Assembly (NCBI GenBank): GCA_001295935.1
Contig: LJHX01000003.1
Coordinates: 1 to 33,888, forward strand
Direction: 5' to 3'
Length of the DNA: 33,888 nucleotides
Source of the DNA: an alpha proteobacterium AAP81b
GTDB lineage: Bacteria; Pseudomonadota; Alphaproteobacteria; Sphingomonadales; Sphingomonadaceae
This document shows, one piece after another, positions 16,084 through 24,106 of the stretch; positions within the stretch are counted from its first letter, which is position 1; each line of letters begins with the position of its first letter. The notes below the pieces were generated by a model, which was given only the letters and a program-made list of their open reading frames with translations, did no database searches and was not told where the DNA came from. The position numbers were made by a program, and so were the translations under genes.

Positions 16084-17193
16084 TTGGCGATCGGCGCCGA
16101 CGAAATGCAGGCTTTCCTCGATGGCTGGCAGCGCCTGCTGGCGGCGCGCTGTGCCGAGGCCGATGTCCGCCGCGTGATGGAGACCCCCGAGGGCTTCGAT
16201 CGCGCGCTGTGGGGCGAAATCGCCGCGCTCGGCATCACCGGCCTGATCGTCGCCCCCGAGCATGGCGGCGTCGGCGGCGGCGCCACCGAATTGGAGCGGG
16301 TGATGGAAGCGGCGGGTGCGGCGTTGCTGCCGTCGCCGCTGCTGTCGAGCGGGGTGCTCGCCGCCGGGCTGCTTGGCGCGCTCGGCGATGCCGAGGCCGC
16401 TGCGCGGTTGCTGCCGGGGATCGCCGATGGCAGCCGCATCGCCACCGTCGCGCTGACCGGGCCACGCGCGCGCTGGATCGAGGACGATGTCGCCGTTACC
16501 GCGGCGCCGGCGGGCAATGGCTGGCAGCTCGACGGCGCGGCTGCTTTCGTCACGCATGCCGAGGTTGCCGACCTGCTGCTCGTCGTCGCCCGCGCGCCCG
16601 ATGGCTTGGGTGTCTTCGAAGTCGACCCCGCCGCGGTCGCGACGAACGCGCTGCCGGCGTTCGATCGCACCTTGCGCATGGCCGACCTGACCTTCGCGGG
16701 AACGCCGGCGACGCGCCTCGCCGGTGCCATCCCCGCCTGGGAAGCCGTCGAAGCAGCGCTCGATCTCGCCCGCGTCGCGATCGCCGGCGAACAGGCCGGC
16801 GGCACGCGCCGCGTCTTCGAAATGACCGTCGATTATGCCAAGGCGCGCCACCAGTTCGGCCGCGCCATCGGCGGCTTCCAGGCGATCAAGCACATGGCGG
16901 CCGATCTGCTGCTCGAAAGCGAAAGCTGCACCTCGGCGGCGCGTCACGCCGCCGAGCGACTGGCGGCGGGGGCCGAGGACGCGCCCCAGGCGATCGCGCT
17001 TGCCGCCTTCGCCTGTGCCGATGCCTTCGTCCACACCACGGCGCAGGCGATCCAGATGCACGGCGGCATCGCCTTCACCTGGGCACACCCCGCCCATCTC
17101 TACCTGCGCCGGGCGCGCGCCGACGCGCAATTGTTCGGCACGTCCGACGCCTATCGCGAGCGCTTCGTGCAGGCGCTGGAGCAAGCCCGATGA
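16084..17193 (+). CDS. Acyl-CoA dehydrogenase family protein, first of a pair
   Basis: A 369-aa FAD-dependent acyl-CoA dehydrogenase. The N-terminal helical domain includes LIVAPEHGGVGGGATELERV, a middle domain spans about residues 115-215, and the C-terminal helical domain has HQFGRAIGGFQAIKHMAADL and QMHGGIAFTWAHPAHLYLRRA. In many relatives the last motif reads TWEH; here Glu is Ala. The start is TTG 16084, with AGGAG seven bases upstream. The stop overlaps the next dehydrogenase as ATGA. Coupled pairs like this resemble two-subunit enzymes such as FadE26/FadE27 and PimC/PimD, which act on bulky or dicarboxylic acyl-CoAs. The substrate is unknown. Confidence 0.85.
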   Translation: MAIGADEMQAFLDGWQRLLAARCAEADVRRVMETPEGFDRALWGEIAALGITGLIVAPEHGGVGGGATELERVMEAAGAALLPSPLLSSGVLAAGLLGALGDAEAAARLLPGIADGSRIATVALTGPRARWIEDDVAVTAAPAGNGWQLDGAAAFVTHAEVADLLLVVARAPDGLGVFEVDPAAVATNALPAFDRTLRMADLTFAGTPATRLAGAIPAWEAVEAALDLARVAIAGEQAGGTRRVFEMTVDYAKARHQFGRAIGGFQAIKHMAADLLLESESCTSAARHAAERLAAGAEDAPQAIALAAFACADAFVHTTAQAIQMHGGIAFTWAHPAHLYLRRARADAQLFGTSDAYRERFVQALEQAR

Positions 17194-18380
17194 CCGATGA
17201 CGAACTCATTGCCGAGACCCGCGCCTTTCTGGCGGCGAACTGGGCGCCGGGGCGCAAATCGAGCGGCGAGGCCTATGGGCGCCACCCCGATTCCGACTTT
17301 CTGCAGCGCGTCCTCGACGCCGGTTTCGCCGTGCCGACCTGGCCGCGCGAAAGCTGGGGGCGGGGCCTCAGCGCCGCGCAGGGCAAGCTGATCGAGCGCG
17401 AATTCGCCGCCGCCGGCGCGCCGGGCGCCGGGCAGGACCGATCGAACCTCTGGGCCAACACCGCCGCGGCGCACGCGCAGCCCGACTTCCGGTCGCATAT
17501 CGTGCCGCTGCTGCTCACCGGCCGCGTCGGTATGTGCCTGCTTTATTCGGAGCCGGGGGCCGGCTCCGATCTCGCCGGGGTGCGGACGCGGGCGGATCGT
17601 GACGGCGACGATTATGTCATCAACGGCCAGAAGGTCTGGACCTCGGGCGCCGCCGACGCCGACTATGGGATGCTGATCTGCCGCACCGATTGGGATGTGC
17701 CCAAGCACAAGGGCCTCAGCTTCTTCTTCCTGCCGATGCAGCAGCCGGGGATCGACGTCCGCCCGCTGCGGCAGATCACCGACGAGGCGCATTTCAACGA
17801 GGTCTTCATCACCGACGCCCGCGTGCCGGCGGCCAATATGCTCGGCAAGCCCGGCGACGGCTGGCGGGTGCTGATGACGGCGCTCGCCTATGAACGCAGC
17901 GTCATGGGCGATGCGGCGCGCGGGCCCCGCAGCGGCAAGGCCGGGCCGAAGGGCGACGCCGCGCTCGTCGAGCTGGCGCGCGAGGCGGGCATGCTCGAGG
18001 ACCCGGTGGTGCGCCAGGAAATCGCCCGGGTGACGGCGTACAAGATTTTAAACCGCCTCAACAACGCCCGCGCCAAGGCCGATATGGCGCAGGGCAACAG
18101 CTCGCCGATCATGTCGCTCGGCAAGCTCGCCATGTCGCGCATCCTGCACTCGGAGGCGGCGCTGCGGACCCGGCTGCTCGGCCCGCAGTCCATGCTCGAA
18201 GGGCCGCAGCACCCGTGTGCCGAGGATGCCAATTTCCTGACCTTGAACGCCTATTTCACCTCGATCGGCGGCGGCACCGACCAGATCCAGCGCAACATCA
18301 TCGGCGAGCGCGTGCTGGGGCTGCCGAAGGAGCCCGAGCTCGACCGCGAGCTGCCGTTTCGCGAGGTGAAGGCGGGGTAA
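17190..18380 (+). CDS. Acyl-CoA dehydrogenase family protein, second of a pair
   Basis: A 396-aa partner. The N-terminal region has the substrate-entry WPRESWGRGLSAAQ motif. The FAD/substrate middle domain shows YSEPGAGSDLAGVRTRA and VINGQKVWTSGA (about residues 120-155), and the C-terminal domain ends SIGGGTDQIQRNIIGERVLG. At the position of the classic IYEGT catalytic Glu this protein has Gly, typical of this subfamily. Activity would then need a Glu elsewhere or in the partner subunit. The start overlaps the upstream stop by four bases (ATG 17190), so the two chains are probably made together as a heteromer. It converges on copB, with only four bases between their ends. Confidence 0.87.
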   Translation: MTDDELIAETRAFLAANWAPGRKSSGEAYGRHPDSDFLQRVLDAGFAVPTWPRESWGRGLSAAQGKLIEREFAAAGAPGAGQDRSNLWANTAAAHAQPDFRSHIVPLLLTGRVGMCLLYSEPGAGSDLAGVRTRADRDGDDYVINGQKVWTSGAADADYGMLICRTDWDVPKHKGLSFFFLPMQQPGIDVRPLRQITDEAHFNEVFITDARVPAANMLGKPGDGWRVLMTALAYERSVMGDAARGPRSGKAGPKGDAALVELAREAGMLEDPVVRQEIARVTAYKILNRLNNARAKADMAQGNSSPIMSLGKLAMSRILHSEAALRTRLLGPQSMLEGPQHPCAEDANFLTLNAYFTSIGGGTDQIQRNIIGERVLGLPKEPELDRELPFREVKAG

Positions 18381-18384
18381 GCCC

Positions 18385-19116
18385 TCAAAACCAGCTGCGC
18401 ACCCCGACGCTGACCCGCCAGCCGCCGGGGTCGCGGCCGTCGGCGCGGGCAAGCGCCGCCGTCGGGCCGACGGCGGCGTCGTAGATCACCGCCAGATAGG
18501 GCGCGAACTTCCGCGAGATTTCGTAGCGCGCCTGGACACCGCCCTCGAGTCGCGAGAAGCCGGCGCGAACCCGGCGTTCGGGGGCGTCGGTGAGGTAGAG
18601 GTCGGTCTCGACCTGCGGGGTGACGATCAGCCGGTTGGTCAGCAAGAGGTCGAACGACTGGCGCAGCCGCACATGGACATCGCCGCGAAAGCCGACGAAC
18701 AGATGCGCCTCGGTGTCGAGCAGATAGGGCGCCAGCCCCTGGACGCCGATGACGGCATAGCCGCGGCCATCGGGTTCGATATCGTGGCGTATGCCCGCCT
18801 GCACGTCGAAAAACGCCCAGACATTGCGGCTGTAAAGCGCCTGGATTTCGGCGCGCGTCGCCTTGCCACCGTCGATGTCGCCTTCGGTCTTCCACCAGAA
18901 TTTGTGGGCGTCGCCGCCGATCCAGCCTTCGCCATCGAAGGTGACAATGTCCTCGCCGCGCGCGCGGGCATAATCGGCCTGGCCGCGGGTGAAGCTGAGC
19001 AGCCGGTCGTGGTCGTGGCCCGCCATCGGCTCTGCAGCGGCTGCCGGCGCCGCCGCCAGCAGCGCGATCGCCAGCCGCGCGATCGCCAGCCGCGCGATCG
19101 CCAGCCGCGCGATCAA
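18385..19116 (-). CDS. copB: Copper resistance outer-membrane protein CopB
   Basis: A 243-aa exported beta-barrel protein of the CopB family. The signal peptide is built from RLAIA repeats and ends in AAAPAAAAEP near residue 30. The mature part starts AGHDHD, a short metal-binding-like stretch, and continues with GEGWIGGDAHKFWWKTEGD and RNVWAFFDVQAGIRHD, both strong family motifs, ending in Trp-Phe as outer-membrane proteins do. The Met/His-rich N-terminal extension seen in Pseudomonas CopB is missing. The start is TTG 19116, overlapping the copA stop, so the pair is coupled. A 15-base tandem repeat lies inside the signal peptide. Assigned with confidence by motif and neighbour. Confidence 0.9.
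   Translation of the reverse strand: MIARLAIARLAIARLAIALLAAAPAAAAEPMAGHDHDRLLSFTRGQADYARARGEDIVTFDGEGWIGGDAHKFWWKTEGDIDGGKATRAEIQALYSRNVWAFFDVQAGIRHDIEPDGRGYAVIGVQGLAPYLLDTEAHLFVGFRGDVHVRLRQSFDLLLTNRLIVTPQVETDLYLTDAPERRVRAGFSRLEGGVQARYEISRKFAPYLAVIYDAAVGPTAALARADGRDPGGWRVSVGVRSWF
19062..19114. repeat. 15-base tandem repeat in the copB signal peptide
   Basis: Three full copies and a partial fourth copy of GCGCGATCGCCAGCC lie head to tail. In the copB frame each unit encodes five residues (RLAIA on the minus strand), so copy-number change would alter signal-peptide length without a frameshift. Confidence 0.9.
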
Positions 19117-21101
19117 TGCGCGTGGTTGCCGGCGGCGGGCGTGCCATCGGGATTGTCGACGCTCGCCACCACCAGCTTCTGCATCATGCCGCTCTCCATA
19201 TGGTAGAGCAAATGGCAGTGCAGCGGCCATTCGCCGGCCTCGTTGGCGGTCAGCAGCACCGATTGGGTGCGGCCGGGCGCGACGACGATGACATTCTTGT
19301 CGGGCATCCGGTCCATCGGCTGGCCGTTCTCCACCTGGAAGAACATGCCGTGCAGGTGCATCGGATGCGCCATCATCGATTCGTTGACGAAGGTGATCCG
19401 GACGCGCTCGCCGAAGGCGACGCGCAGCGGCGGCGCCTCGCCATATTTGGCGCCATTCAGCGTCCAGATATAGCGCGTCATGTTGCCGGCGACCTTGACG
19501 ATAATCTCGCGCGTCGGCGGGCGGAGATCGGTCTGCGGGTCGGCGGCGACGAGATCGCGCACCGACAGCACCCGGGCGCCGCGCGGCGCGCCGGTCGCCC
19601 AGCCGAAGACGCGTCCCGAGCCATCGGTCTGCCCTTCGGGGGCGAGGTCGGCCATGGCGTGGTTCATGCCGGCGTGATCGACCTGGCCAAAGCCGTAATC
19701 GACGCGCGGGAATGGCGTGTCGCCGCCGGCGACGACGGCGCTGCCCTGGCGCGGCCCGGGAGTGACGGCGGGGGCGGGCGGCGCGCCTTTGGGCACACAA
19801 TGGCCCATCGCGGCATGTTCCGGGGGGCAATTCGGGTCGGCGGCGGGCGCCGGCGGGGGGACTTTCGGCGTGCAATGCCCCATCGCTGCGTGTTCGGGAG
19901 GGCAGGCGGGATCGCCGACTGCCGCCGAGGGAGCGGGCGGGGCGGTTTTGGGCACACAATGGCCCATCGCGGCATGCTCGGGGGGGCAGGCGGGATCGGC
20001 AGCCGCGGCGAGAAGCACGCGCCCCGGCGCTGCCCCGCCGGCCATGGCATGGCCCATCTCGCTCATCAGCAGGATCTGCTTCGGCCGGGCGGGCGGCGCC
20101 GCGACCGTCAGGCCCGCCGCCGGCGCCAGCGCCACCAGCACATTGGCCTTGCGATCGATCGACTCGATCCACAGCGCGCGGGGGCTGTCGTCCTGCGGCT
20201 CGACGATCACGTCATAGGTTTCGGCGACCCCCATGCGCAGCTCGTCGACCGTCACCGGCTGCACGCGCCGGCCATCGGCGGCGACCACCGTCATGGCGAG
20301 CCCCGGAATCCGCACATCGACCAGGCTCATCGCCGTGCCGTTGATCAACCGCAGCCGGACGCGCTCGCCCTTGTGCATTTCCAGCCAGGGCGCGGCGCCG
20401 CTCGGCGCGCCATTGACCATCAGGCGATAGCCCGAGACGTCGGAAATGTCGGTCGCGTCCATCCGCATCGTCGCCCATTGCGCGCGGTCCTTGAGCGTCC
20501 GCCCCAGCCCGAACTTGCCGGCATCGCGCAGCAGCTGCGGCAAGGTCCGCTTGTTCCAGTTGTAATAGTCGGCGTCGCCCTTGAGGTTGCGCAGGATGCG
20601 CTCGGGGTCCTCGCGCGTCAGTTCCGAGATCAGCACGACGTGCTCGCGGTCCGACACGATCGGGTCGGCGCCGGCGGGATCGATGATCATCGCGCCATAT
20701 TGGCCGGCCTGTTCCTGCGTCGCCGAATGGGCATGGTACCAATAGGTGCCGTTCTGGCGCACCGGGAAGCGGAACTCCTGGGTCTCGCCAGGCTTGATCC
20801 CGGCAAAGGCGTTGAACCCCGGCGAGCCGTCCTTGGGCCCCGGCACCAGCAGGCCGTGCCAGTGGATCGACGTCGTCACTTCGAGGTGGTTGGTCATGCG
20901 CACCACCGCTTCCTCGCCTTCCTTGAGGCGCAGCACCGGGCCGGGGACGGTGCCGTTCAAGGTGATGGCGCGGACGCGTTCGCCAGGCAGCGGGGCGATC
21001 GTCGCGCGGGCGATGGTGACATCATGGACGGCGCCCGCCGTCGCCGGCGCGGCGGCGAACAGGGCGAAAGCCAGGGCAATCAGGGTGCGCATCATCGCCA
21101 T
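19113..21101 (-). CDS. copA: Copper resistance multicopper oxidase CopA
   Basis: A 662-aa periplasmic multicopper oxidase. The cupredoxin copper ligands are visible: HWHGLLVPG and WYHAHSATQEQAGQYG in the first domain, HPMHLHGMFF and WPLHCHLLYHMESGMM in the last. Between them, at about residues 365-437, three repeats of CPPEHAAMGHC, joined by Pro/Ala linkers, look like extra copper-binding sites. CopA oxidises Cu(I) to the less toxic Cu(II). The start is ATG 21101 (MAMMRTLIALAFALF); a longer frame runs into the adjacent tRNA and is rejected. The signal peptide lacks the twin Arg that CopA usually carries, so it looks Sec-type. Coupled with copB. No cop regulator is nearby. Confidence 0.94.
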   Translation of the reverse strand: MAMMRTLIALAFALFAAAPATAGAVHDVTIARATIAPLPGERVRAITLNGTVPGPVLRLKEGEEAVVRMTNHLEVTTSIHWHGLLVPGPKDGSPGFNAFAGIKPGETQEFRFPVRQNGTYWYHAHSATQEQAGQYGAMIIDPAGADPIVSDREHVVLISELTREDPERILRNLKGDADYYNWNKRTLPQLLRDAGKFGLGRTLKDRAQWATMRMDATDISDVSGYRLMVNGAPSGAAPWLEMHKGERVRLRLINGTAMSLVDVRIPGLAMTVVAADGRRVQPVTVDELRMGVAETYDVIVEPQDDSPRALWIESIDRKANVLVALAPAAGLTVAAPPARPKQILLMSEMGHAMAGGAAPGRVLLAAAADPACPPEHAAMGHCVPKTAPPAPSAAVGDPACPPEHAAMGHCTPKVPPPAPAADPNCPPEHAAMGHCVPKGAPPAPAVTPGPRQGSAVVAGGDTPFPRVDYGFGQVDHAGMNHAMADLAPEGQTDGSGRVFGWATGAPRGARVLSVRDLVAADPQTDLRPPTREIIVKVAGNMTRYIWTLNGAKYGEAPPLRVAFGERVRITFVNESMMAHPMHLHGMFFQVENGQPMDRMPDKNVIVVAPGRTQSVLLTANEAGEWPLHCHLLYHMESGMMQKLVVASVDNPDGTPAAGNHAH

Positions 21102-21154
21102 GTCGTGCGGGTGGCCGGCCAGCGCAAGCGCGCGCCTGTCGCGGGGGTCGCCGG

Positions 21155-21229
<75 letters not shown>

Positions 21230-21306
21230 ACGTCCGGCGAGCCCGCGCCTATGGGCAAGGCGGCGGGGGCTGTCAAGAAAGCCCGGGCGCGATTAGACCG
21301 GCGGGC

Positions 21307-21492
21307 ATGACGCGGGCGAAGACGACGAGCGAGGAGCGGCTGGCGGCAGCGCTGCGGGCGAATTTGCGCAAGCGCAAGGGGCAGGTGGTGACGGATGACG
21401 CCGGTGAGGCGGCAGGTGCCGACGCGCTGCGACCGGAGCCGGCCGTCGACGCCGTGGAGCACGCCGCCCTTCAACCGCGGCCCCCCGAATAA
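21307..21492 (+). CDS. Small conserved-looking protein of unknown function
   Basis: A 61-aa protein starting at ATG 21307. The N-terminal half (SEERLAAALRANLRKRKGQ) is a basic amphipathic helix of a kind I recognise from short uncharacterised sphingomonad proteins, usually near tRNA-Thr or murA. The C-terminal half is acidic and disordered-looking. No domain is recognised. The upstream region is the tRNA-Thr, transcribed in the opposite direction, so a promoter would lie in 21230-21300. The gene is followed by a palindromic repeat that could serve as a terminator. Confidence 0.6.
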   Translation: MTRAKTTSEERLAAALRANLRKRKGQVVTDDAGEAAGADALRPEPAVDAVEHAALQPRPPE

Positions 21493-21494
21493 CC

Positions 21495-21560
21495 CCGCTC
21501 ATGCCGAGCGAAGTCGAGGCAGGCTCACCACGGTGCCTCGACTTCGCTCGGCACGAGCGG
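21495..21560. repeat. Palindromic repeat, copy 1 of the CCGCTCATGCCGAGC family
   Basis: Arms 21495-21521 and 21534-21560 pair over 27 bases with one mismatch and a 12-base loop. It sits between the convergent small gene and pepP, so it may act as a bidirectional terminator. Other copies are at 31789 and 33325. Confidence 0.88.
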
Positions 21561-21584
21561 GGCTGGTGAGCGACGCGCACCCTA

Positions 21585-23378
21585 TCAGAGTGGCGCTGCC
21601 GCCGCCTCCAGCCAGGCGAGCGCCTCGCCTTCGAGTCCGGGGCCGATCTCGGCGAGGACGCGGGCGTGGTACGCATCGACCCAGCCGCGCTCCTCGGCCG
21701 ACAACAGCGCGACGTCGATGAGGTTGCGGTCGATCGGCGCCAGGGTGAGTTCGCGGAAACCCAGCATCTCGCGCTCGGCGCCGGGCACCTCGCGCGCCTC
21801 GACGATGACGAGATTCTCGATGCGGATGCCATATTCGCCGGCCTTGTAGTAACCGGGCTCGTTCGACAGGATCATGCCGGCGACCAGCGGTTCGTCGCCG
21901 CCGGGCTGGTTCGACCAGGCCGCGGCGATGCGCTGCGGGCCTTCATGCACCGACAGATAGCTGCCGACGCCATGCCCGGTGCCATGGGCGTAATCGAGCC
22001 CCGCCATCCACAGATGCTGGCGCGCGAGCGCATCCAATTGCCCGCCGCGCGTGCCGGCGGGGAAAATCTGGCGGGCGAGCGCGATATGGCCCTTCAGCAC
22101 GCGGGTGAAGCGGTCGCGCATTTCCGCCGTCGGCGTGCCGACCGCCATGGTGCGGGTAACGTCGGTGGTGCCATCGCGATACTGGCCGCCCGAATCGACG
22201 AGATAGATCGAATCTTGGCTGATCGGCAGGCTGCTCGCCTCCGAAACGCGGTAATGCGGGCTGGCGCCGTTGGGCCCCGCCGCCGAGATGGTGTCGAAGC
22301 TCAGATCCTCGAGCATGTTGCTCGCCTCGCGGAACTGCTGGAGCTTCGCCGAGGCCGACATTTCGGTCAGCCCGCCCTTGGGCGCTTCGCCGGCGAACCA
22401 GTGCAGGAAGCGCGTCAGCGCGGCGCCGTCGCGGCGATGGGCGGCGACCGTGCCGGCGATCTCGACGGGGTTCTTCACCGCCTTGGCGAGCACGCACGGG
22501 TCGCGCGCCTCGATGATCGTCGCACCGGCGTCGGTCAGCGCCGTGAAGATCGCCGCCACCGCCGCCGCCGGGTCGACGGCGACGCGCCTGCCCCCGAACG
22601 AGGCCAGCGCCGCGGCGAAATCCTCGCGCGGGCAGCAGCGCACGTCGGCGCCGAGATGGGCGATGACCTCCGCCGACAGCTTCTCGGCGGCGATATAGAG
22701 ATCGGCGCTGGCATCGGCATGGACGATGGCAAAGGCCAGCGCCACCGGCGTCCGCGACACGTCCCGCCCCCGGACGTTCAAGAGCCAGGCGATCGAATCG
22801 AGCGCGGTGATGACGACGGCATCGGCGCGATGCTCGGCAAGCCAGCGCGCGACGCCCTGGCGCTTGTCCTCGGCGCCGCGTCCGGCGAACTCGTCGGGGT
22901 GCACCTCGAGCCGCGCCGCGCTCGGCGCCGGGCGGTCGCGCCAGATCGCGTCGATCGGATTGGCGGCGATGGCGACCAGCTCGGCGCCCTTGGCGGCGAG
23001 GTGTTTCGCCGCGGTCTCGGCCCAGCTGCGGGTGTGCAGCCAGGGATCATGGCCGATGCGATCCCCCGCCGCGGCATGATCGGCGAGCCACTGCATCGCG
23101 CTCGTCCTGGGCACGTCCTGATAGTCGAAGAGGTCGCCCGGCACCTGCTCGCGCACCTGCAGGGTATAGCGGCCATCGGTGAAGATCGCCGCCTTCTGCC
23201 CCAGCACCGCGGCACTCCCCGCCGACCCCTCGAACCCCGTCAGCCAGGCGAGGCGCTGGGCATAGCTGCCGACATATTCGCTCATATGCTCGTCGGTCAG
23301 CGGCACGACGAAGCCGGTGAGGCGGTCGGCGGCAAGCTGGTCGCGCAGGGCGGCAAGACGCGCTTCGATGGTGGACAT
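21585..23378 (-). CDS. pepP: Xaa-Pro aminopeptidase (M24B family)
   Basis: A 597-aa M24 metallopeptidase removing N-terminal residues before proline in the cytoplasm. It has two N-terminal creatinase-like domains (about 1-310) and a C-terminal pita-bread domain. The metal ligands are visible: Asp pair in YLVDSGGQYRDGTTDVTRT, His in GTGHGVGSYLSVHEGP, Glu in NEPGYY and Glu in IRIENLV. The length (about 600) fits the long, eukaryote-like three-domain aminopeptidase P, longer than E. coli PepP (about 440). ATG 23378 matches the conserved MSTIEARLAALR start; the longer frame is not supported. Confidence 0.93.
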   Translation of the reverse strand: MSTIEARLAALRDQLAADRLTGFVVPLTDEHMSEYVGSYAQRLAWLTGFEGSAGSAAVLGQKAAIFTDGRYTLQVREQVPGDLFDYQDVPRTSAMQWLADHAAAGDRIGHDPWLHTRSWAETAAKHLAAKGAELVAIAANPIDAIWRDRPAPSAARLEVHPDEFAGRGAEDKRQGVARWLAEHRADAVVITALDSIAWLLNVRGRDVSRTPVALAFAIVHADASADLYIAAEKLSAEVIAHLGADVRCCPREDFAAALASFGGRRVAVDPAAAVAAIFTALTDAGATIIEARDPCVLAKAVKNPVEIAGTVAAHRRDGAALTRFLHWFAGEAPKGGLTEMSASAKLQQFREASNMLEDLSFDTISAAGPNGASPHYRVSEASSLPISQDSIYLVDSGGQYRDGTTDVTRTMAVGTPTAEMRDRFTRVLKGHIALARQIFPAGTRGGQLDALARQHLWMAGLDYAHGTGHGVGSYLSVHEGPQRIAAAWSNQPGGDEPLVAGMILSNEPGYYKAGEYGIRIENLVIVEAREVPGAEREMLGFRELTLAPIDRNLIDVALLSAEERGWVDAYHARVLAEIGPGLEGEALAWLEAAAAPL

Positions 23379-23476
23379 TGGCGGTGGCCCGATTGTGATG
23401 GTTCTTGCCGATGATAGGGGCAGCAAGGGCCGGCAGCAATCGCGGCGGGGTCGCGGGGGTGGTCGGCGAGCCTTTT

Positions 23477-23488
23477 GCCTCCGGCGGC
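23477..23488. repeat. Left-half remnant of the GCCTCCGGCGGC inverted repeat
   Basis: A 12-base exact match to the outer end of the long inverted repeat at 2594. The rest of the arm is not preserved. Its partner-like half, in the opposite orientation, is at 25742-25783. This could be a chance match in GC-rich sequence. Confidence 0.4.
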
Positions 23489-23550
23489 AACGCGTGGCGA
23501 AGTGGCAAGAACATTTCCGGCGCGCCGCATCCCGATATCATTCAGCAATC

Positions 23551-23666
23551 GTCATGCCAGCGCACGCTGGCATCCAGCCGTGCCGCCGCGAACCGCCCGG
23601 CGTCGTCGCGCGCCACGACGATACCGCCCGACCCCGCAGCTGGATGCCAGCGTGCGCTGGCATGAC
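23551..23666. repeat. Inverted repeat of the GTCATGCCAGCG type
   Basis: Arms at 23551-23577 and 23640-23666 are exact or nearly exact reverse complements over 27 bases, with a 62-base loop. Each arm contains a small palindrome (TGCCAGCG ... CGCTGGCA). A REP-like element in the 318-base gap between pepP and the regulator gene; the rest of the gap holds nothing I recognise. Confidence 0.88.
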
Positions 23667-23696
23667 CGGTATTTGCGAACGGCCACGGAATCGATC

Positions 23697-24026
23697 ATGT
23701 TGGCAGCTCTTTCTTCGGACCAACTGGGTTCCTTCGTGCCAGTGAAGACCATGACCGCGATTGAGGCCGACCCCAACGACCCCGAGGATCGCGCGGTCAG
23801 CGTCGCGGGTGTGGAGCGCGGGCTGATGGGCCGGCGCATCCGGCGGCTGCGCAACCGGCTGGGGATGACGCAGGAAGCCTTCGCCAAGGCCTATGGCATC
23901 CCGCTCGCCAACATCCGCCAGTACGAGATCGGCCGGACGATGCCACCGCCGGCGGTGCGCGCCTATCTCAAGGTCATCGATGCCGAGCCGGAAGCGGCGG
24001 CGCGGGCGGTGGGGATGGTGGCGTAG
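23697..24026 (+). CDS. XRE-family helix-turn-helix protein (antitoxin-like)
   Basis: A 109-aa DNA-binding protein. The helix-turn-helix is at about residues 48-90 (RIRRLRNRLGMTQEAFAKAYGIPLANIRQYEIGR), followed by MPPPAVRAYLKVI. This form occurs in NadS/HigA2-like antitoxins and in solitary regulators. ATG 23697 is the first start after a palindromic repeat; ATG 23751 (MTAIEADPN) is a good alternative giving 91 aa. No toxin gene of the expected type (HigB/RelE) is next to it, so it appears solitary. It has host-like high GC, unlike the gene downstream. Confidence 0.82.
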   Translation: MLAALSSDQLGSFVPVKTMTAIEADPNDPEDRAVSVAGVERGLMGRRIRRLRNRLGMTQEAFAKAYGIPLANIRQYEIGRTMPPPAVRAYLKVIDAEPEAAARAVGMVA

Positions 24027-24106
24027 GGGCGCGCTGATCCAAGTATGGCGCCCTGTATCAGACAAAATTGGTGTCGATTGCCTGCCGCTCTATATCGAGA
24101 GACCGG

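Noticed and set aside
19062-19114. Tandem repeats considered as a CRISPR array
   Set aside because: Units are 15 bases, contiguous and coding, with no spacers and no cas genes.
21666-23414. Long plus-strand open frame opposite pepP
   Set aside because: Antisense shadow of a well-supported M24 peptidase gene.
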